Assembly: GCA_001792895.1 (NCBI GenBank)
Contig: MARA01000031.1
Location: 124,001 to 188,000, forward strand
Source: Lentinus brumalis
Lineage: Eukaryota > Basidiomycota > Agaricomycetes > Polyporales > Polyporaceae
Length of the DNA stretch: 64,000 nt
Direction: 5' to 3'
This document shows, piece after piece, positions 11,160 to 23,500 of this stretch (positions are counted from its first letter, which is position 1; the number at the start of each line of letters is the position of its first letter). The translations under genes and the position numbers were made by a program. Below the pieces are notes generated by a model. It was not told where the DNA came from and made no database searches. It was given only the letters and a program-made list of their open reading frames with translations.

Positions 11160-12570
11160 CTCTACAGAACGCGAAGAACTGGCAGCTGTAGGGAAGGGGA
11201 GGAGGAGGGGTCGCAGGATCTTGGCGTGAGTCGGGGGGGACTTTAAGAGTTCGGGTTGGCGAAGCTCTGGGAGCCCGGAGAAGCCGCAGAGCAGACGTCT
11301 TTGGCAGGTCAGATCAGAGATTGCGACAGTCGAGCCTGGCGTTCCCTGGCGAAGCAGTCGCCTGCAAGAAGCGTCGTAGCTCCAGCCAACCGGCAATGCG
11401 TGCGCACGGCCTGAGAACACGGGCAGTTGTTCACGCGCTCACGGACTTCGAATTGATGTTGCCGCTGATGGTTGGACGCTCTGGCCTGATTCTGGCGGTT
11501 CCCGTCGCCACCCCGCTTCTCGGGTGCAAAGGCTGGAGAGGCAATCTTTGCCATCTTGCCGAGCGACTTCTCTGGAGTCTCGAAGTGCATGCTGACGAGC
11601 AGACTGCAAAGAGACTTCCGAAGTTCGAACCAGTCGCGGGAGACTGCGGATTAAGGGCGGCTTACCTCTGGAACAAAGGGCTGAGCTTTGCTGCCCTTAT
11701 TGGAAATGAGTTCGGCAGAAGAACGGCGGGAAAAAAACGTACTCCACGAGAGCAACGGGGTCCATTTGTGACATCTCGCAGACGACAGTGACAGGAATTG
11801 ACAAGGTGCGGCGACAGGGCGCGCTTCCCCAGGCCTCAGAGCTCTGCCTGGCTACTGGGTGTCTTCAGGTGTCTTCGGGTAATTATGTGAACGATCTCGC
11901 GGTCAGTCTGTTGATACTGTCCGACATCGTCGGTTCGAAAATAGTCTGCTGGCGCCCTTTTGCAGCAGCGAACCAGACAGCAGTTCGGCGGTTGTATCTG
12001 CGGCAAATCTCAAGGACGGAAAAAAAATCTCATCAGTCTTCTCACCTTCCCATCTTCATGCAGAAGACAAGACAAGTCTTTGTGTAGATGCAGCAGAACT
12101 GCGTGGTCGATGTCAAGAAAGAGAGAGCGCGAGTGACACTGAATAATCTCAGCAGTTTAATATCCGCCGCCGGAGCTTGAACTGCAGACGATCTCACGCA
12201 CAGCGATTCAAGGTCCGCCCAAATTCGCGCTGTGCTGCAGCAACCTAACCACCATCACTGATTCTATCCTGCTCGCTGCTACGCTCAAGTACTGTGGACG
12301 CAACGGGTACGCTATGAACGCTTGAATTGATTCATGAACTCATCGACCGTGTCGTCAGGGCAGGACACTACCTCTGTCGCCGGCCGCAGTGAACTTCAAC
12401 AGTTCCAGTCGGTGAGACCGTGCAGCTCGAGGTTCCATACGGCGGATTCTGCGCGAGGTCTCAATCAGGTTGAAGCCCCTTTGGAAGTGTTCTCGGAAGC
12501 ATGTAGGCACGCCACTAGATTTCGGGTGATCTGTCTCTGACTACGCGTCGTTTGACATAGGGACTCGACA
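11160..12570. other. Intergenic, nothing recognised
   Basis: This region lies between the divergent multi-TM gene A and the F-box gene. An open frame at 11321-11791 (plus) has no recognisable domain and overlaps the promoter side of gene A, so it is not called. No repeats or RNA genes were seen. Confidence 0.35.
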
Positions 12571-14187
12571 ATGGACGTCGGCGGGTTACTCCGGTATGCG
12601 GAACATCCCAGCCTTGAAGATCGTAGAGATGCGCTCCTCTCTCGACGGGTCTCTCTTTTGGCGGAGCTGGCAGAAGTGTATCAAGGCCTCAACGCCATTG
12701 TCCCGATCCATCAATTACCAGCTGAACTGGTGGTTGAGATTATGGCATACCTTGTGGTGGACGGTTACAAGGAGGTCGCAAGGCCGTGGAGAAGTCTAAT
12801 GGAGGTTTGTCATCGCTGGAGAGTGATCATATGCTCTACGTCTTTGTTCTGGCGTCGAGTGAGTGTGGGGTGCAACTCGAGATGGCTGACGTTGTGTCTG
12901 GAGCGCTGCGGAAATGCCCCTGTGCACATCTCCTTTTATGAGCCCGCGTTTCCGCACCACCTACTCCCGCTCATTCTTGCGAACCATGCGAGTACAGTCC
13001 GCTCGCTCGCGTTCTTCAAGGTTGACTGGCAGTGGGAGACATCTTTGAACGCGCTCTTCAGCCTCCACATGCCTGCCCTCGAAGGTGTCGCAGTCAACAA
13101 CACCAACGTGAACCGACTTTGCACTGGACTTCGGCTCTCGGGGTCACACCTTCCCAGACTCACATCGGTCTCCCTGTCCGATTTTGTCGTGCCCGAAGAT
13201 CTCGCACTCTGCAAGAAACTCAAGCAAATCGAGCTCCGCAACGCTCCTCTACCCATGGGGCTGAGGAAGTTCTTCTCTACCATGCAGTCGAAGAGTTGTC
13301 TCCAAGAGATATCCTTCAGCGACTCGTTCAAAGAGGTTCCCGCTATGATGCAATTCCCCGTGCCAACCTCTCCGCCGCTGGAGCTACCGCATATCCGCAA
13401 GTTCCATCTGCAGAGCGGCGCACGACCTGTCATCCAGCAAATCCTCTATGCCTTGCGGGCCCCAAACGCGACAGACATCTCTATCACTGGAATCGTGCGC
13501 GGACAGCAGGACGTCCCGGGCAACCATCTCTTCGTACCGAGGTTATTGCCAGGTCCCCGTCATCCGCACGACCTTATTCCCTCTCTCGCTACCGCCACGA
13601 GCGTTGTCCTCAAGTTTGAGGGGCATGGTCCGGTCGTCCTTGAGGCCTCTGACTCCAAGCAGCGCATTCACCTAGCCGTCATCGACGACTCCAACTGGCT
13701 CCTGGACTACAGATCCCTCCTCCACATCTGTCTATGCGACGTCATCAGCCTGTTCTCGACCGCGCCTGTCACATCCATCGCCGTATACTCGCAATACGAG
13801 TACACGGCCCGCAGCGACGTATGGCGCCTCCTGTTCGCGTCATTTCCCCAACTGGAGACACTTACGCTCACCGGCCTGAGTGCGTACGCGGACATGTGGG
13901 ACGGCCTGATGGAGGCCTCGACGACCTCGACGACACCGGAGATGAGCTGCCACGGCCTCAAGACCATCGAGCTCGATAACGTCCGTTTCCGATCGACGGA
14001 TAACTACGATTGCGTGTTCCGTCCGATCTTCGGTGCGCTCAGGTATCGTGCATTGAAAGGATGCAGACTGGATACGCTCCGCATGCGGATCAAGCTCGAA
14101 GGCCCGGAAGACGATCTGGCGCTCCGCAGGACGTACTTCCCGGCTCTTGCTGTGTCGGTTACCAATGTGGTCTATTACAGCTATTGA
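12571..14187 (+). CDS. F-box / leucine-rich protein (paralogue 2)
   Basis: A single exon encodes 538 residues from ATG at 12571 to TGA at 14185-14187. Residues ~15-35 form a short heptad-like helix, ~45-70 the F-box-like segment (IHQLPAELVVEIMAYLVV), followed by VCHRWRVIICSTSLFWRRV, and then irregular LRR-like sequence. Length, start and landmarks match the F-box gene ending at 4318 (RWLTLCLERCGNAPVHISF against RWLALCLSRSQNATVSISY), so the two are paralogues about 7 kb apart in opposite orientation. The inferred role is SCF-type substrate recognition. The gene is embedded between multi-TM genes A and B. Confidence 0.85.
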   Translation: MDVGGLLRYAEHPSLEDRRDALLSRRVSLLAELAEVYQGLNAIVPIHQLPAELVVEIMAYLVVDGYKEVARPWRSLMEVCHRWRVIICSTSLFWRRVSVGCNSRWLTLCLERCGNAPVHISFYEPAFPHHLLPLILANHASTVRSLAFFKVDWQWETSLNALFSLHMPALEGVAVNNTNVNRLCTGLRLSGSHLPRLTSVSLSDFVVPEDLALCKKLKQIELRNAPLPMGLRKFFSTMQSKSCLQEISFSDSFKEVPAMMQFPVPTSPPLELPHIRKFHLQSGARPVIQQILYALRAPNATDISITGIVRGQQDVPGNHLFVPRLLPGPRHPHDLIPSLATATSVVLKFEGHGPVVLEASDSKQRIHLAVIDDSNWLLDYRSLLHICLCDVISLFSTAPVTSIAVYSQYEYTARSDVWRLLFASFPQLETLTLTGLSAYADMWDGLMEASTTSTTPEMSCHGLKTIELDNVRFRSTDNYDCVFRPIFGALRYRALKGCRLDTLRMRIKLEGPEDDLALRRTYFPALAVSVTNVVYYSY

Positions 14188-14455
14188 GCTGATCGCGGGG
14201 TACGCTGCCAGCCTCTAACTATCCAACTATGCCCTACCCGTCCGGATGTAGTTGACGTTTAGTTAGGAGATTCTCGAATCCTCGTTATGACTGAGGGCGC
14301 CGCCGGCCTACGCTATGCACATCATCTACTACATCTCGACACCTTGTATATCCACCGGATCTGACACATCTCCACGCTGTACTTCTTACTACTATCCCTA
14401 CTATCCCTCATTATAAATATACGACTCGGAGGGCCGCCGCATGCAATAGCCATAT

Positions 14456-15686
14456 CTATGTTTTCGAGGTTGTCTCGCGCTGTAGTGTGTAGCCCGATGT
14501 TGACAAGCTGAGCCTGAGCGGGGCGGACCCAGAGATGTTTCCTGGCAATTGCACTCCAGCCGCTCTTCGCAACGCTGAGGGAGCTTGGTCCTGACGTGCA
14601 CCTCGGAAGTGGACGCGAAGGATGATGAGCGCGAAATTGAGTCCCTGTTCACAATATCTGAGTAAGCGTGTAAACGGCAACTGAGCGGAAGGGACGAACG
14701 ATCAACGGCTGGACAGCCTCCATGCAGATATACATGGCGTTGGAATTCACGAGATACGTGCTCAACAGTGCAACAAGCCCGGCGGACGATATGAACGCAG
14801 ATTCTATGACCGTCTCGAGGACTTCCCAGTGCCAGTTGCTGACCACGAGAACATCCCGTTTGCTTGTGCCGACGAGAGTCCAGGTGATCCGCCCAGCAAT
14901 CAGTGCTGCACGCCAGACATGGGTGAGCCGTGGGCGAAGTATGTTATAGTTCGGGCATAGCTACCTGTCAGCAAAAGGTTTGTGGCGACTGGCAAAGAGT
15001 AAAGTGTCGCAAGTAGTGGTGGGAGAGTCGGCGGCCCAAAGAAAAAGGAGGATCCGAGTGTAACGAATGTTGTGATCAATTCGACGCATGCTCCGTATCC
15101 CGAAGCTGCGAGGCTAAGTCATTATGGCGACATGCATGGCCCGCAAGAGCACTTACCTGCAGTACCGAGCACCAGTAGGATAGGAACGACTGTGATCCAC
15201 CACGCCCGGTTCCACACGATGAACAAGCGGTAAGTCAAGAAGCCGTCTCCAAGCAGCAGAGTCGTGACATAGATAGCATCTTTCGCGACTGCGGAAGCAC
15301 TGCTAATGTTCGAATAGAAGACAAGAGCGCCGTCTGGCTGTCTAGCATTGAGGGAAAATGCTTTGAGGGCTCGGTAAACCGTGAGGCTCGAATACTGCGA
15401 CCATGCTGAGTAACACATTACGTGTCACACCTGGAGGGACTCACTGCGATGGATAACACCCACAAGCCAGTGGATACAGCGAACACGGTGAGATGCTGTC
15501 GTGTTCGATTGTTCCGATAAAGCAGTGTCCACGAGGCGATAGCGTAAAGGACGCTGAAGGCGCCAAACAGTAGTGAGTTGACGAAGAGAGCTATGAGCTA
15601 CATTCGTGCATTAGTAGCTTGTCGCACGGGACACGGGTGGCCCTTGTACGCACCTGTGCCTTGTCCAGTGCAAACGGGACGGGCAT
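14456..15686 (-). CDS. Multi-pass (7-TM type) membrane protein B
   Basis: The product starts MPVPFALDKAQ at 15686 and ends at a stop at 14456 (last residues RETTSKT). It repeats the gene A plan: LIALFVNSLLFGAFSVLYAI, WVLSIA, YSSLTVYRALKAF, the diagnostic FYSNISSASAVAKDAIY, LLLGDGFLTYRLFIVWNR, AWWITVVPILLVLGTA, SAGLVALLSTYLVNSNAMY, and GLNFALIILRVHF. Splice consensus supports about six introns; an intron ending GTCGCAG restores frame before YSSLTV, and one ending GTGAACAG restores it before GLNFAL. It is a clear tandem paralogue of gene A with the same strand and layout. Function is unknown. Confidence 0.75.
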
Positions 15687-16101
15687 GGCAGTATGGAGAG
15701 AAGAGAGCTGCGGTTCGCAGCCTTCCCCTTGTGCTATTAGTCCATCTGTGTCAAGCGGTGTCATCATCCGGATCTGCCATGTACGTGAGAAGATGATGCA
15801 TGGCTGCGGAGAGAGATTGAAACTGTAAGTGGCGGCGTCCCAGCATGCGCCTCGAGCACTAGCGGATGTAGGCTTCCTCAATATTGTCGAGGTACGGCAC
15901 GGAAACTCAACTCGTCCGGGACACATGGCCGCGCTGTTCGATCTGTGGAGTACCATGTTCATGCCTGAGCTCAAAGACGTTGTTCGTCTGCCTTGCTCGT
16001 ACCGTTTCGCCTTCGTTCGAACTCGTTTCCTGCGCTCGAGCCTCGCCCCCGCGGGTCGCAAGCAGGTCTCCTTCACCGTGAAGCTGTCCAGACGTCGACT
16101 A

Positions 16102-17827
16102 TCACGCATATGCCTCCCGCTGCGTAAGGGCAATATCCTCGGAACCCAGCGCCTCCGCGTCTCGCGTCCCGTCCTCCACATACATATCACTCCTCCAGGA
16201 TTCGGACGAAACCATAGAGCCCATCGACTCCATCGTCCGCGCGAAGTTGAGCGTACCGTCTGACGTAGGACTCGAGGGATGTCCCGAGCCCGGGGTTGAC
16301 GTAGTCCAGTCCAGCTTCATGTCTTTCTGGCTGGCCTCCTGGAGATCGAGAATGAAGTGGCAGATGAGAATGGTGGTGAGGCTGTTTTGTGATGCGTGAG
16401 CCAGCAAGAGGTGCGAGCATGAGTGTAAAGAGCAGCATACGGATCTGTGAAGGCTGTGACGTAGCTCAGGGCGCCGTCGGATTAGATTGTCTGAGCGTAT
16501 ACGTCAGTACTCTTGAGCACCAAAGATAAGAGGTACACCCACTGCGGAAAGGGTGAAGCTGAGATGCAGGATATTGAGGACGGTGAGAACGCTGTTGTGG
16601 ATGGGTCCCTCAGATCAGCTCGTATGTAAGCGCGGACGGAGACAGGCGTACGCAAAGTAGACGCTTCCTAGATAGCGATCACTAATGAGTGTCACGTCGA
16701 CTGACATGCTGATTACGGTAGTACGTACCATTCCACAGCATAGCCGCTATTAACGACCTCCGCCGTTGCGTATGCATCGGACGCGCGAGGGCCGAGCTGT
16801 TTCGCAATGCCCCCCAAGTGACGGCGATCACGATGATGTCGGAGATGATCAACCCCGCTCTGGACACGGTAGCCACTACGATCACGTCAGTCCGCCTGGA
16901 CGAGCACACGATGCTTCAGAAGATATCATACATCTGAAGGAGTCGTTAGCGTAATGGTCATGAGTGAGACGAACGGATCACGAACATGACAACTTGCTGG
17001 ATAGTCGCGTCGTATGTCTTCTCGCATCCGAACTTCGGATCCAGGAAGCCTATCAGTCCGAGCGGATACTGAGCCTAGTGTAGGCGAGCCCCCGACACAA
17101 TCGTTAGCCGCGAGCTGACTGGGATTATGCTGCATACGTACCATGTTGGATCCGAGGGGTGACAGAGCGAGTATACCGACTGTCAGCGAGACTGGCCACG
17201 ACCTAGATAAGGCATAGGTACGCAAGCCGGAGAATGCTGCGTGTGAGCAACAATGAATCATTGAGCGAAGGACACAGTATGGGAGTGGAGCAATCACCTG
17301 CGATTGGGATCGCTTGCAGTTGCTGGAACGCGAAGAACGAGTGAACCAGTGTGGTGCAGCTACAATGGGGTGAGCCACCAAGCTGAGCTGGTTACTGCAG
17401 CTCCATCGCACCTCTGTCATAGAGCAAGACTTGTCAGCATCTACATCCATTTGTGGAGAAAAGGAGGCTGACGCACCTGGTCGGTGAGACTCCGGATCGA
17501 CGTCGAGGCGTTGAGCATTTCGTACAGCAAGGCGTTATATCGTATGATGCAGTATAGCAGAGACGCCCCACATCGTTTTCCCCTCCATATGAGTCCCATT
17601 TCGCGATCGAACGAGAGGAAGTAGTCATAGATCAAGGGGACTATCAGAGGTGTGAGCCTAGCAGCCTCTGACAGGGTGGAGAACGCTCACCGATCGATGC
17701 GAAGAAGACAAAATCACCAGTCTGGCTGGTCAAAGTCAGTAACACGGCCCGCTGCCAACTGTATAAGGCAGACTTACAAGCTGTAGTAGTAGGCGATGGT
17801 GTCGGCGGTACTGTCTTGGTCGGACAT
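16102..17827 (-). CDS. DUF6533-type multi-pass membrane protein C
   Basis: Start at 17827 (MSDQDSTADTIAYYYS). The N-terminal exons give GDFVFFASI and VPLIYDYFLSFDREMGLIW, the signature of the DUF6533 domain found at the N-terminus of Agaricomycete 7-TM proteins. Further exons carry TTLVHSFFAFQQLQAIPIA and LRTYALSRSWPVSLTVGIL. The last exon ends at 16102 with a C-terminus (LTTILICHFILDLQEASQ then an acidic/Ser-rich tail) like other family members. Several exon phases in the middle (16500-17400) could not be settled, so the model is approximate. It is the third multi-TM gene on this strand and is from a different subfamily than A and B. Confidence 0.65.
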
Positions 17828-19252
17828 GTTGGCTGCGTTACGAGGCTGCTCGTAGTAATGGCGACTAAGGTTGGATGAGGCGACTCTTGGGGGGCGTAGT
17901 CGGGGCTCATTGTCTATAAGTCCTTCGATCCTGCTTATCTCCTGAGCGACTCGCCCAGCGTTACTTGGACAGTAAAACGCACTATCGCGGCCGTAGGTAG
18001 ACTAGTACTCAACTGCGGATCTTGGCAGGGCAAGAAGATCGCCACTCCGGAGTGCCCAGATTCCGGCGACGAAAGAATTCCTTCATTGTGTCAGCTCGCG
18101 CCGGCAATCCTAGAGGCTCGAGCCAGCCGAAGTGTCAATTGTGACTTTAAGATGTGGTAATCCACAGAATTCAATGCACAAACAGACATTCGAGAATGCA
18201 CGGCATCCACAGAGCTCACTGATATCATTCGATAAGGCGCATAGGAACTCAAACCCACAGAAGAGAGCTCACCTGACGCATCAAGAGTTGACAGAGACGC
18301 GCACGCGCGCTGGCAGATTTGCAACGCGAGTGCACCAATCGGATTTCCAGCGGTTTGTGTAGAAATTGAGACCGCGCGCTTCCTGATATTTTCGTTGCCT
18401 CCTAGGCCGTCGGACTTGACAGGATCCCTGTCTTCATTTCCGTCGCTGCTCGACGCCGCCATCAACCAATAGAGGCTTCGAGCCTTTCCCGGACCGAGTA
18501 CGCATCACAAACACGAGCAAGAAGCGGTCATAGATGTCGTAGCAGCGATGAGATGACTCGGTTCCCGTCGATTTTGAAACGGAACTTGGAAGTGACGTAT
18601 GGTATTGGAATGAGTTGCCACTCCGGGCGTTTAAGTTGCCATTTCTAGGCGAAGTATTCACTATCCGCCGTGAAACTCCGCTGATCCATCGCCCGATTCA
18701 CATCGAGCAGGGTGTGCGTTCAGAGTTCTTCCATCTGCCAGGTTTAGGCGCATTCCTCTACAATTCACAGGTATGTAAGTGTTAGTCTTTCGATCCATGC
18801 TCTTCGGGGAGGATTTGCAATGTGCATAGGTTCAGTTTTGCATTCTGATGTTTGCAAAGCAGTGAAAGCACCAGAAAGCACCCTTGCTATAGAACACATC
18901 GTCTATAATAGAATCGATCCCACGAGTGCCAGTGCGCCGTACGTGCGGTCCCCCGCGGAGAGTTGTTGATTACAAACCACACAGTTCCTAGAAGCTAAAG
19001 CGCTAAAGTACGACATCGGAGTACTTACCCTTACTTACCCCTAGTCAGTGAGGAGTATACGCCGATCGGGCTGGATGGACACCGTAAGCACCGACCCACA
19101 TTGCATTGCGACTCAGAACTTTACGTCGAAAGTAGTGGCGGTTGTGGTCATCCTTCCGCGTCAGCGTATGACGCGGCGTTACGGCTTCCAACTTCGGCCT
19201 CTCGAACGAGGTGGTTACGTCCGAGAGCCGGCACGTTGATCAAGCATAAGCA
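17828..19252. other. Intergenic, nothing recognised
   Basis: This is a shared upstream region for the minus-strand DUF6533 gene and the plus-strand SDR gene. Only short overlapping open frames occur; none has recognisable motifs. Part of this sequence should be promoter for both neighbours. Confidence 0.35.
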
Positions 19253-19260
19253 TATAAAGA
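19253..19260 (+). promoter_or_regulatory. TATA box of SDR gene 1
   Basis: TATAAAGA lies 64 bp upstream of the ATG at 19317, a plausible spacing for a fungal core promoter with a short 5' UTR. Confidence 0.55.
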
Positions 19261-19316
19261 GGGCAATTGGTGAGGTGAGTAGAAACACACCAACAGATCC
19301 TATCCTCGAAAGCAAC

Positions 19317-20354
19317 ATGTCATCTCCTCGTGTCTGGCTCAGTACGTACCATGAGTCCATGACCTGCGCGACCTGTATGCTGACGATCGGTTCCAGTTAC
19401 TGGTGCGTCGACAGGCTTCGGCCTCGAGATGGCCCGCTGCGCACTCGCGCACGGCGACAAGGTTGTCGCGACGCTGCGCAAGCCCGCCGTGCTCGCCGAC
19501 TTCGCCGCCAAGTACCCCGCCTCCCAGCTCCTCGTCGTCAAGCTTGACGTCACGAACGCCCAGGAGATCAAGGACGCGTTCCAGCGGGCCAAGGCCGCGT
19601 TCGGCCGCATCGATGTCGTCTTCAACAACGCCGGGTACATCGTCGCGGGCGAGACGGAGGCGCTCCCGGAGGACGCCGCCCGCAAGATGTTCGACACGAA
19701 CTTCTGGGGTGCCGCACGCGTCTCGCAGGAGGCGGTCAGGTTCTTCCGCGACGAGAACTCGCCGCAGGGCGGGCACCTGATCCAGAACAGCGCCTCGGCC
19801 GTTTTCACCAACATTCCGCTGATGGGATTCTACACGGCCAGCAAATGCGGTGAGTACGGAGAGCAGGCTGTTCGTCGAAGTCGACGCTCACGTTGGTTCT
19901 TGCCTGTAGCGTTGGAAGCGATCACCGATACCCTGAGCAAGGAAGTCAGCCCGGCGTGGAACATCAAAGTAAGCTTGACCCTCGCTGCTCAATCGACTCC
20001 CGAAACTGACCCTCACTCGGCGCGCAGTTCACCTCCGTCGAGCCCGGCGCATTCTACACCGAGTTCATGAACAACGCGAAGTCGGTCGACCAGCCGTCCG
20101 CGTACGCAGAGCCGTCCAACCCGACCTCGATCATGCGCGAGATACACAAGCATCCCGAGGCTCTGCCGTTCAAGCTGAACGACACCGCCAAGGGCGTGCA
20201 GAAGATCTTCGAGCTGTCAAGGCTGTCGAGCCCGCCACCTCGGCTTCCCCTCGGTCGCGACGCGGTGAAGTTCCTGTCGGATGCCGCCGCGGCGCACGTC
20301 AAGGTGGTGGAGGAGTACTCCTCGTGGTCGGACGATCTGACGATCAAGAAGTAG
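19317..20354 (+). CDS. Short-chain dehydrogenase/reductase 1
   Basis: Four exons: 19317-19341, 19397-19849, 19910-19968 and 20028-20354. The 25-nt first exon encodes MSSPRVWL. The product is a classical SDR: nucleotide-binding TGASTGFGLE spans the exon 2 start, NNAG lies in exon 2, and the active site has Ser in NSASAV and Tyr/Lys in YTASK. The C-terminal ~100 residues form the substrate region (VEPGAFYTEFM). About 287 residues fits the family. The substrate cannot be inferred; NADP(H) or NAD(H) use is a family property. It has a close paralogue at 62652-63681 with the same exon plan. The gene ends 184 bp before the retrotransposon target duplication. Confidence 0.92.
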
Positions 20355-20538
20355 ATAGGGGGGAGGGCGAAGGGAAGGGAAGCACTGGGGTTACTGCGAT
20401 GCGCACTCGCGGAGTGATGGTAGTTCGAATTCTATGTGCACCGGGGCGGGATCGTCAATATCATTGTAATAAAGGGAAGAAATAATAGGGGAGATCGTTG
20501 ACAAAACCACTGTCCGCTACCAGGGCGAGAGTTGGATG

Positions 20539-20554
20539 AACATTGCGGTACACC
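20539..20554 (+). repeat. Target-site duplication of the LINE, left copy
   Basis: AACATTGCGGTACACC precedes GGGGGCTCC at 20555. The same bases CATTGCGGTACACC follow the 19-A tail at 41590-41603 (the two leading A's merge with the tail). A 14-16 bp duplication next to poly(A) is typical of target-primed reverse transcription. Confidence 0.7.
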
Positions 20555-23500
20555 GGGGGCTCCTCTTCTTCTCACCACCAGCATGGTCGGTTTTCCCACG
20601 ATCCGTGGCACCTGGAGCGGCCACGACGTGCGGCGCACTCGATAGATATGTTACAAGCTGCCAACGAATGATGAGCGCGAGCCCTCCGGGGTCCACCAAA
20701 CGACTGCAAGAGTGTGTGTAGAGAGCGCGAGAGGTCTGATCCTCCTCACCGTCGCCACGACGGAACCAGCGTGAGCGCTGTGCGACGCTACGTCGCGTCT
20801 GACCATGTCAGACCCCCTCGCAGGCTGCAACAAGGCGTCATGCACCGAGACCTATGAGCAATCTGGGGACGAGCAGCAGTCAATGCTCTCACAAGAGGCA
20901 GGATGCGCTGGCAAACTGCGCGCCTCCGGCCACAAGCGCGGAGACCTCTCGCTACAGCCACGTCTCCAAAGAGTGGCCCGTTGTAAGCCGAGTCGCCAGG
21001 CACACCTCAGAACGTTGTCGGTCGGAAGATCTACGAGTTCCACACGGAATCTTCCCCTGCGCACACGTACCTCTAGACGTCGCGCTGGGAGGAGCACGAG
21101 CTCTCGTAAGCCCTGGGACGCGTTCAGTCCCCAAAGTGCAATGATAGTCCAAGAGCATCGCAGGACACCAAGTAAGACGTCTGCGCTACGCCACGGCGGG
21201 CAGACCACCACGAATCGACGCGGTAAGTAAGCTGGAGTATCGTCCTGATCGAAGACGGCTTCCAGTCTCCCGAAGTCAGCCTAGCTAGTGCATACTACCT
21301 CTGCTACGCAGCTCACAAGCGCGTTAAGTCAGCTCCGGCCCGCGAGCGTCGCCGACATCCCCGCCCGTATCCTCACTGTCAGTCAAGCGCACGAATTCCT
21401 CCTCATAAGGACGGTGGCATACCAAACGCCTCCTTATAGGGATACGTCTACTGGGGCACGGAGCACGGAGCTGCGTGCAGGCGTACGGCAAGCTGGGTAT
21501 CTGCACAAGCTGCTCCCAACTTACGACCTTCTAAGTTTCGGCTCACGAACCGACGTCAAGTCTACGTTGAGCTGGACTCCCTAGCAAGGCTGTAACCAGA
21601 AGAGCAAGCGGTAGAACGCCTCCTGACACCCCAAGCAACGTTACTCGTCTCCGCCATGCCCTGGAGCGGCGTTGCACAGTAAGGAGAGCACTCGCCAGGC
21701 GAACTTCCCAATCTGTGCTCCAACGCCAAGGCTCTGACTTCTCAAGACACTATTCGTTTCTGTTACTGATTGAAGCCAGACTCTCAGCTCCCTCATCAGT
21801 ATCCTCAGGACACTATTCGTTTCCGCCATGACTTGAAGAGGCATGCAAGATCAGCCTCCTGAACTCTCTCTCTATCCGACGTCCAGGAAAACGCGCAAGA
21901 CTCGTTATATTCTGCGTGTAGTGATGCTGGCCTCCAACATTTCAACGCTCGCAACGGTTTTCCCCCCCGATTAGCTGGCCTGCATCACTGAAACAGCACC
22001 CGTCAGCTCCCCATCCCTTCCCTCTAAACCCCTACTCCTCGCCCGCCATGCCATCCTCCACTATTCCCCCGCCCGCGCCTCCGGAAACCCTCCTGCTCAT
22101 AGCAAGGTGGATCGGATGGCTGGAAAAGACTCCGGATGATGGATTCAGGGGGCTGAGACATGCTTATGTCCTCGCGGTCAGGCCAGACGAGCTGATAGCG
22201 ACTGGAAGAATCGTCAGACTCCTAGCGGTCTCATCGTTCCCACCATACGCACCTGCTTCCCCAATCAAGGACATCGAGACATACGATCCGCATTTCGTCG
22301 GCCGCGTCGAGGAGATCTGGTCGACTGGTAGTGGGAAGGCGCAGGCGAGGGTGCGGAACCTCTGTCGTGGAAACAGAGTTATGGAGGTGGTGCTGGAATT
22401 CCCCCAGCTTTTGTCAGCACGAACACGGCCCACGAGGCGGGCGCCGGAGAAGTGGTCAGCCGTCGAAGCCGAGGAGATGGGTCTAGCCTCACTCACGTGT
22501 GTCCGACCGTCGCTGATGAGATATCACTGCGAGGGCGGCAATTGCTGGCTAGGTTGCTGGCACCCGTCGTATCTCGAGTAGTTAGCCATTCTGACTGCCC
22601 GGCCCACCCTGCTACGATGTCATGTACGCCGGTCTCTGCCCAATCCACGAGTAAACCCTGCTGCAACCAAGAGGCGAGCCCGCGGCTACGGCTGAGCGTA
22701 TCTGCGAATATGTGTTAGCCCGGTCATCGGCTGCTACAACTCACGCGCCGCACGCACGACCGCGAGCCCGATGTCTACAGTAAGTCGTGCCTCAGTGCAC
22801 GCGAGAAATCAGAAGTTCCTCGACCTGTGCCCAACAACGCTCGCGCCCAGCAGACAGGGCGATTGCGAGCCAGCTCAAGCCGCTCGAGTATACGCTCGCT
22901 GCTTGGAATCCTGCTGGCCTCCCCGCGCTCAGGTCAAAGCGCTGACTCCACTACGCTCTCTCGACAGGCTCTGCTCCGGAAGCCTACACATCGAAGAGCT
23001 AGTCCGGGGCTGAACGCACGCGCGCCCCGGATGCCCGACTCTACGCGCGCGCCGGGCACGCAACTACGAGCCTCGAGCATGCCGACCAAATGGCACCCGC
23101 AACTCTCAGACACGGGCCGGTACTGGCCCACCTCGACAGCGGAAGACGAGTCGCTGCAGTACGCGGCCGTTGCAGCAGCAACCACAACCGTCTAGACCGA
23201 TGCGCGCGAGCTCGCAAGCTCGGAGAGCTACGCGCTGCGCGAAAGGAGCAGTAACCACTGCCGCAGACTCACCTGCGTCGTCTTCCCTGTCAGGGCTGTG
23301 CCGCACCTGTCCTACGGGGAGCCCCGGACGTAGATCTATGGAAGCGTCACGTTAGTACTACGCACCTGGGCGAGCGTGCCGCCGCTCCGGAAAGCAGCCA
23401 CGGCCCGTCGAGCGTTCCTCGGAGGGCCACAGGTCCCGGACGACCCGATGCGAACTGGCAGGGCTTCGCTGCTGCGTCTGCATTGGGCAGGCCGGAGCGC

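Noticed and set aside
11321..11791. 156-residue plus-strand gene upstream of multi-TM gene A
   Set aside because: No motif, no splice continuation, and it lies in the promoter side of gene A.
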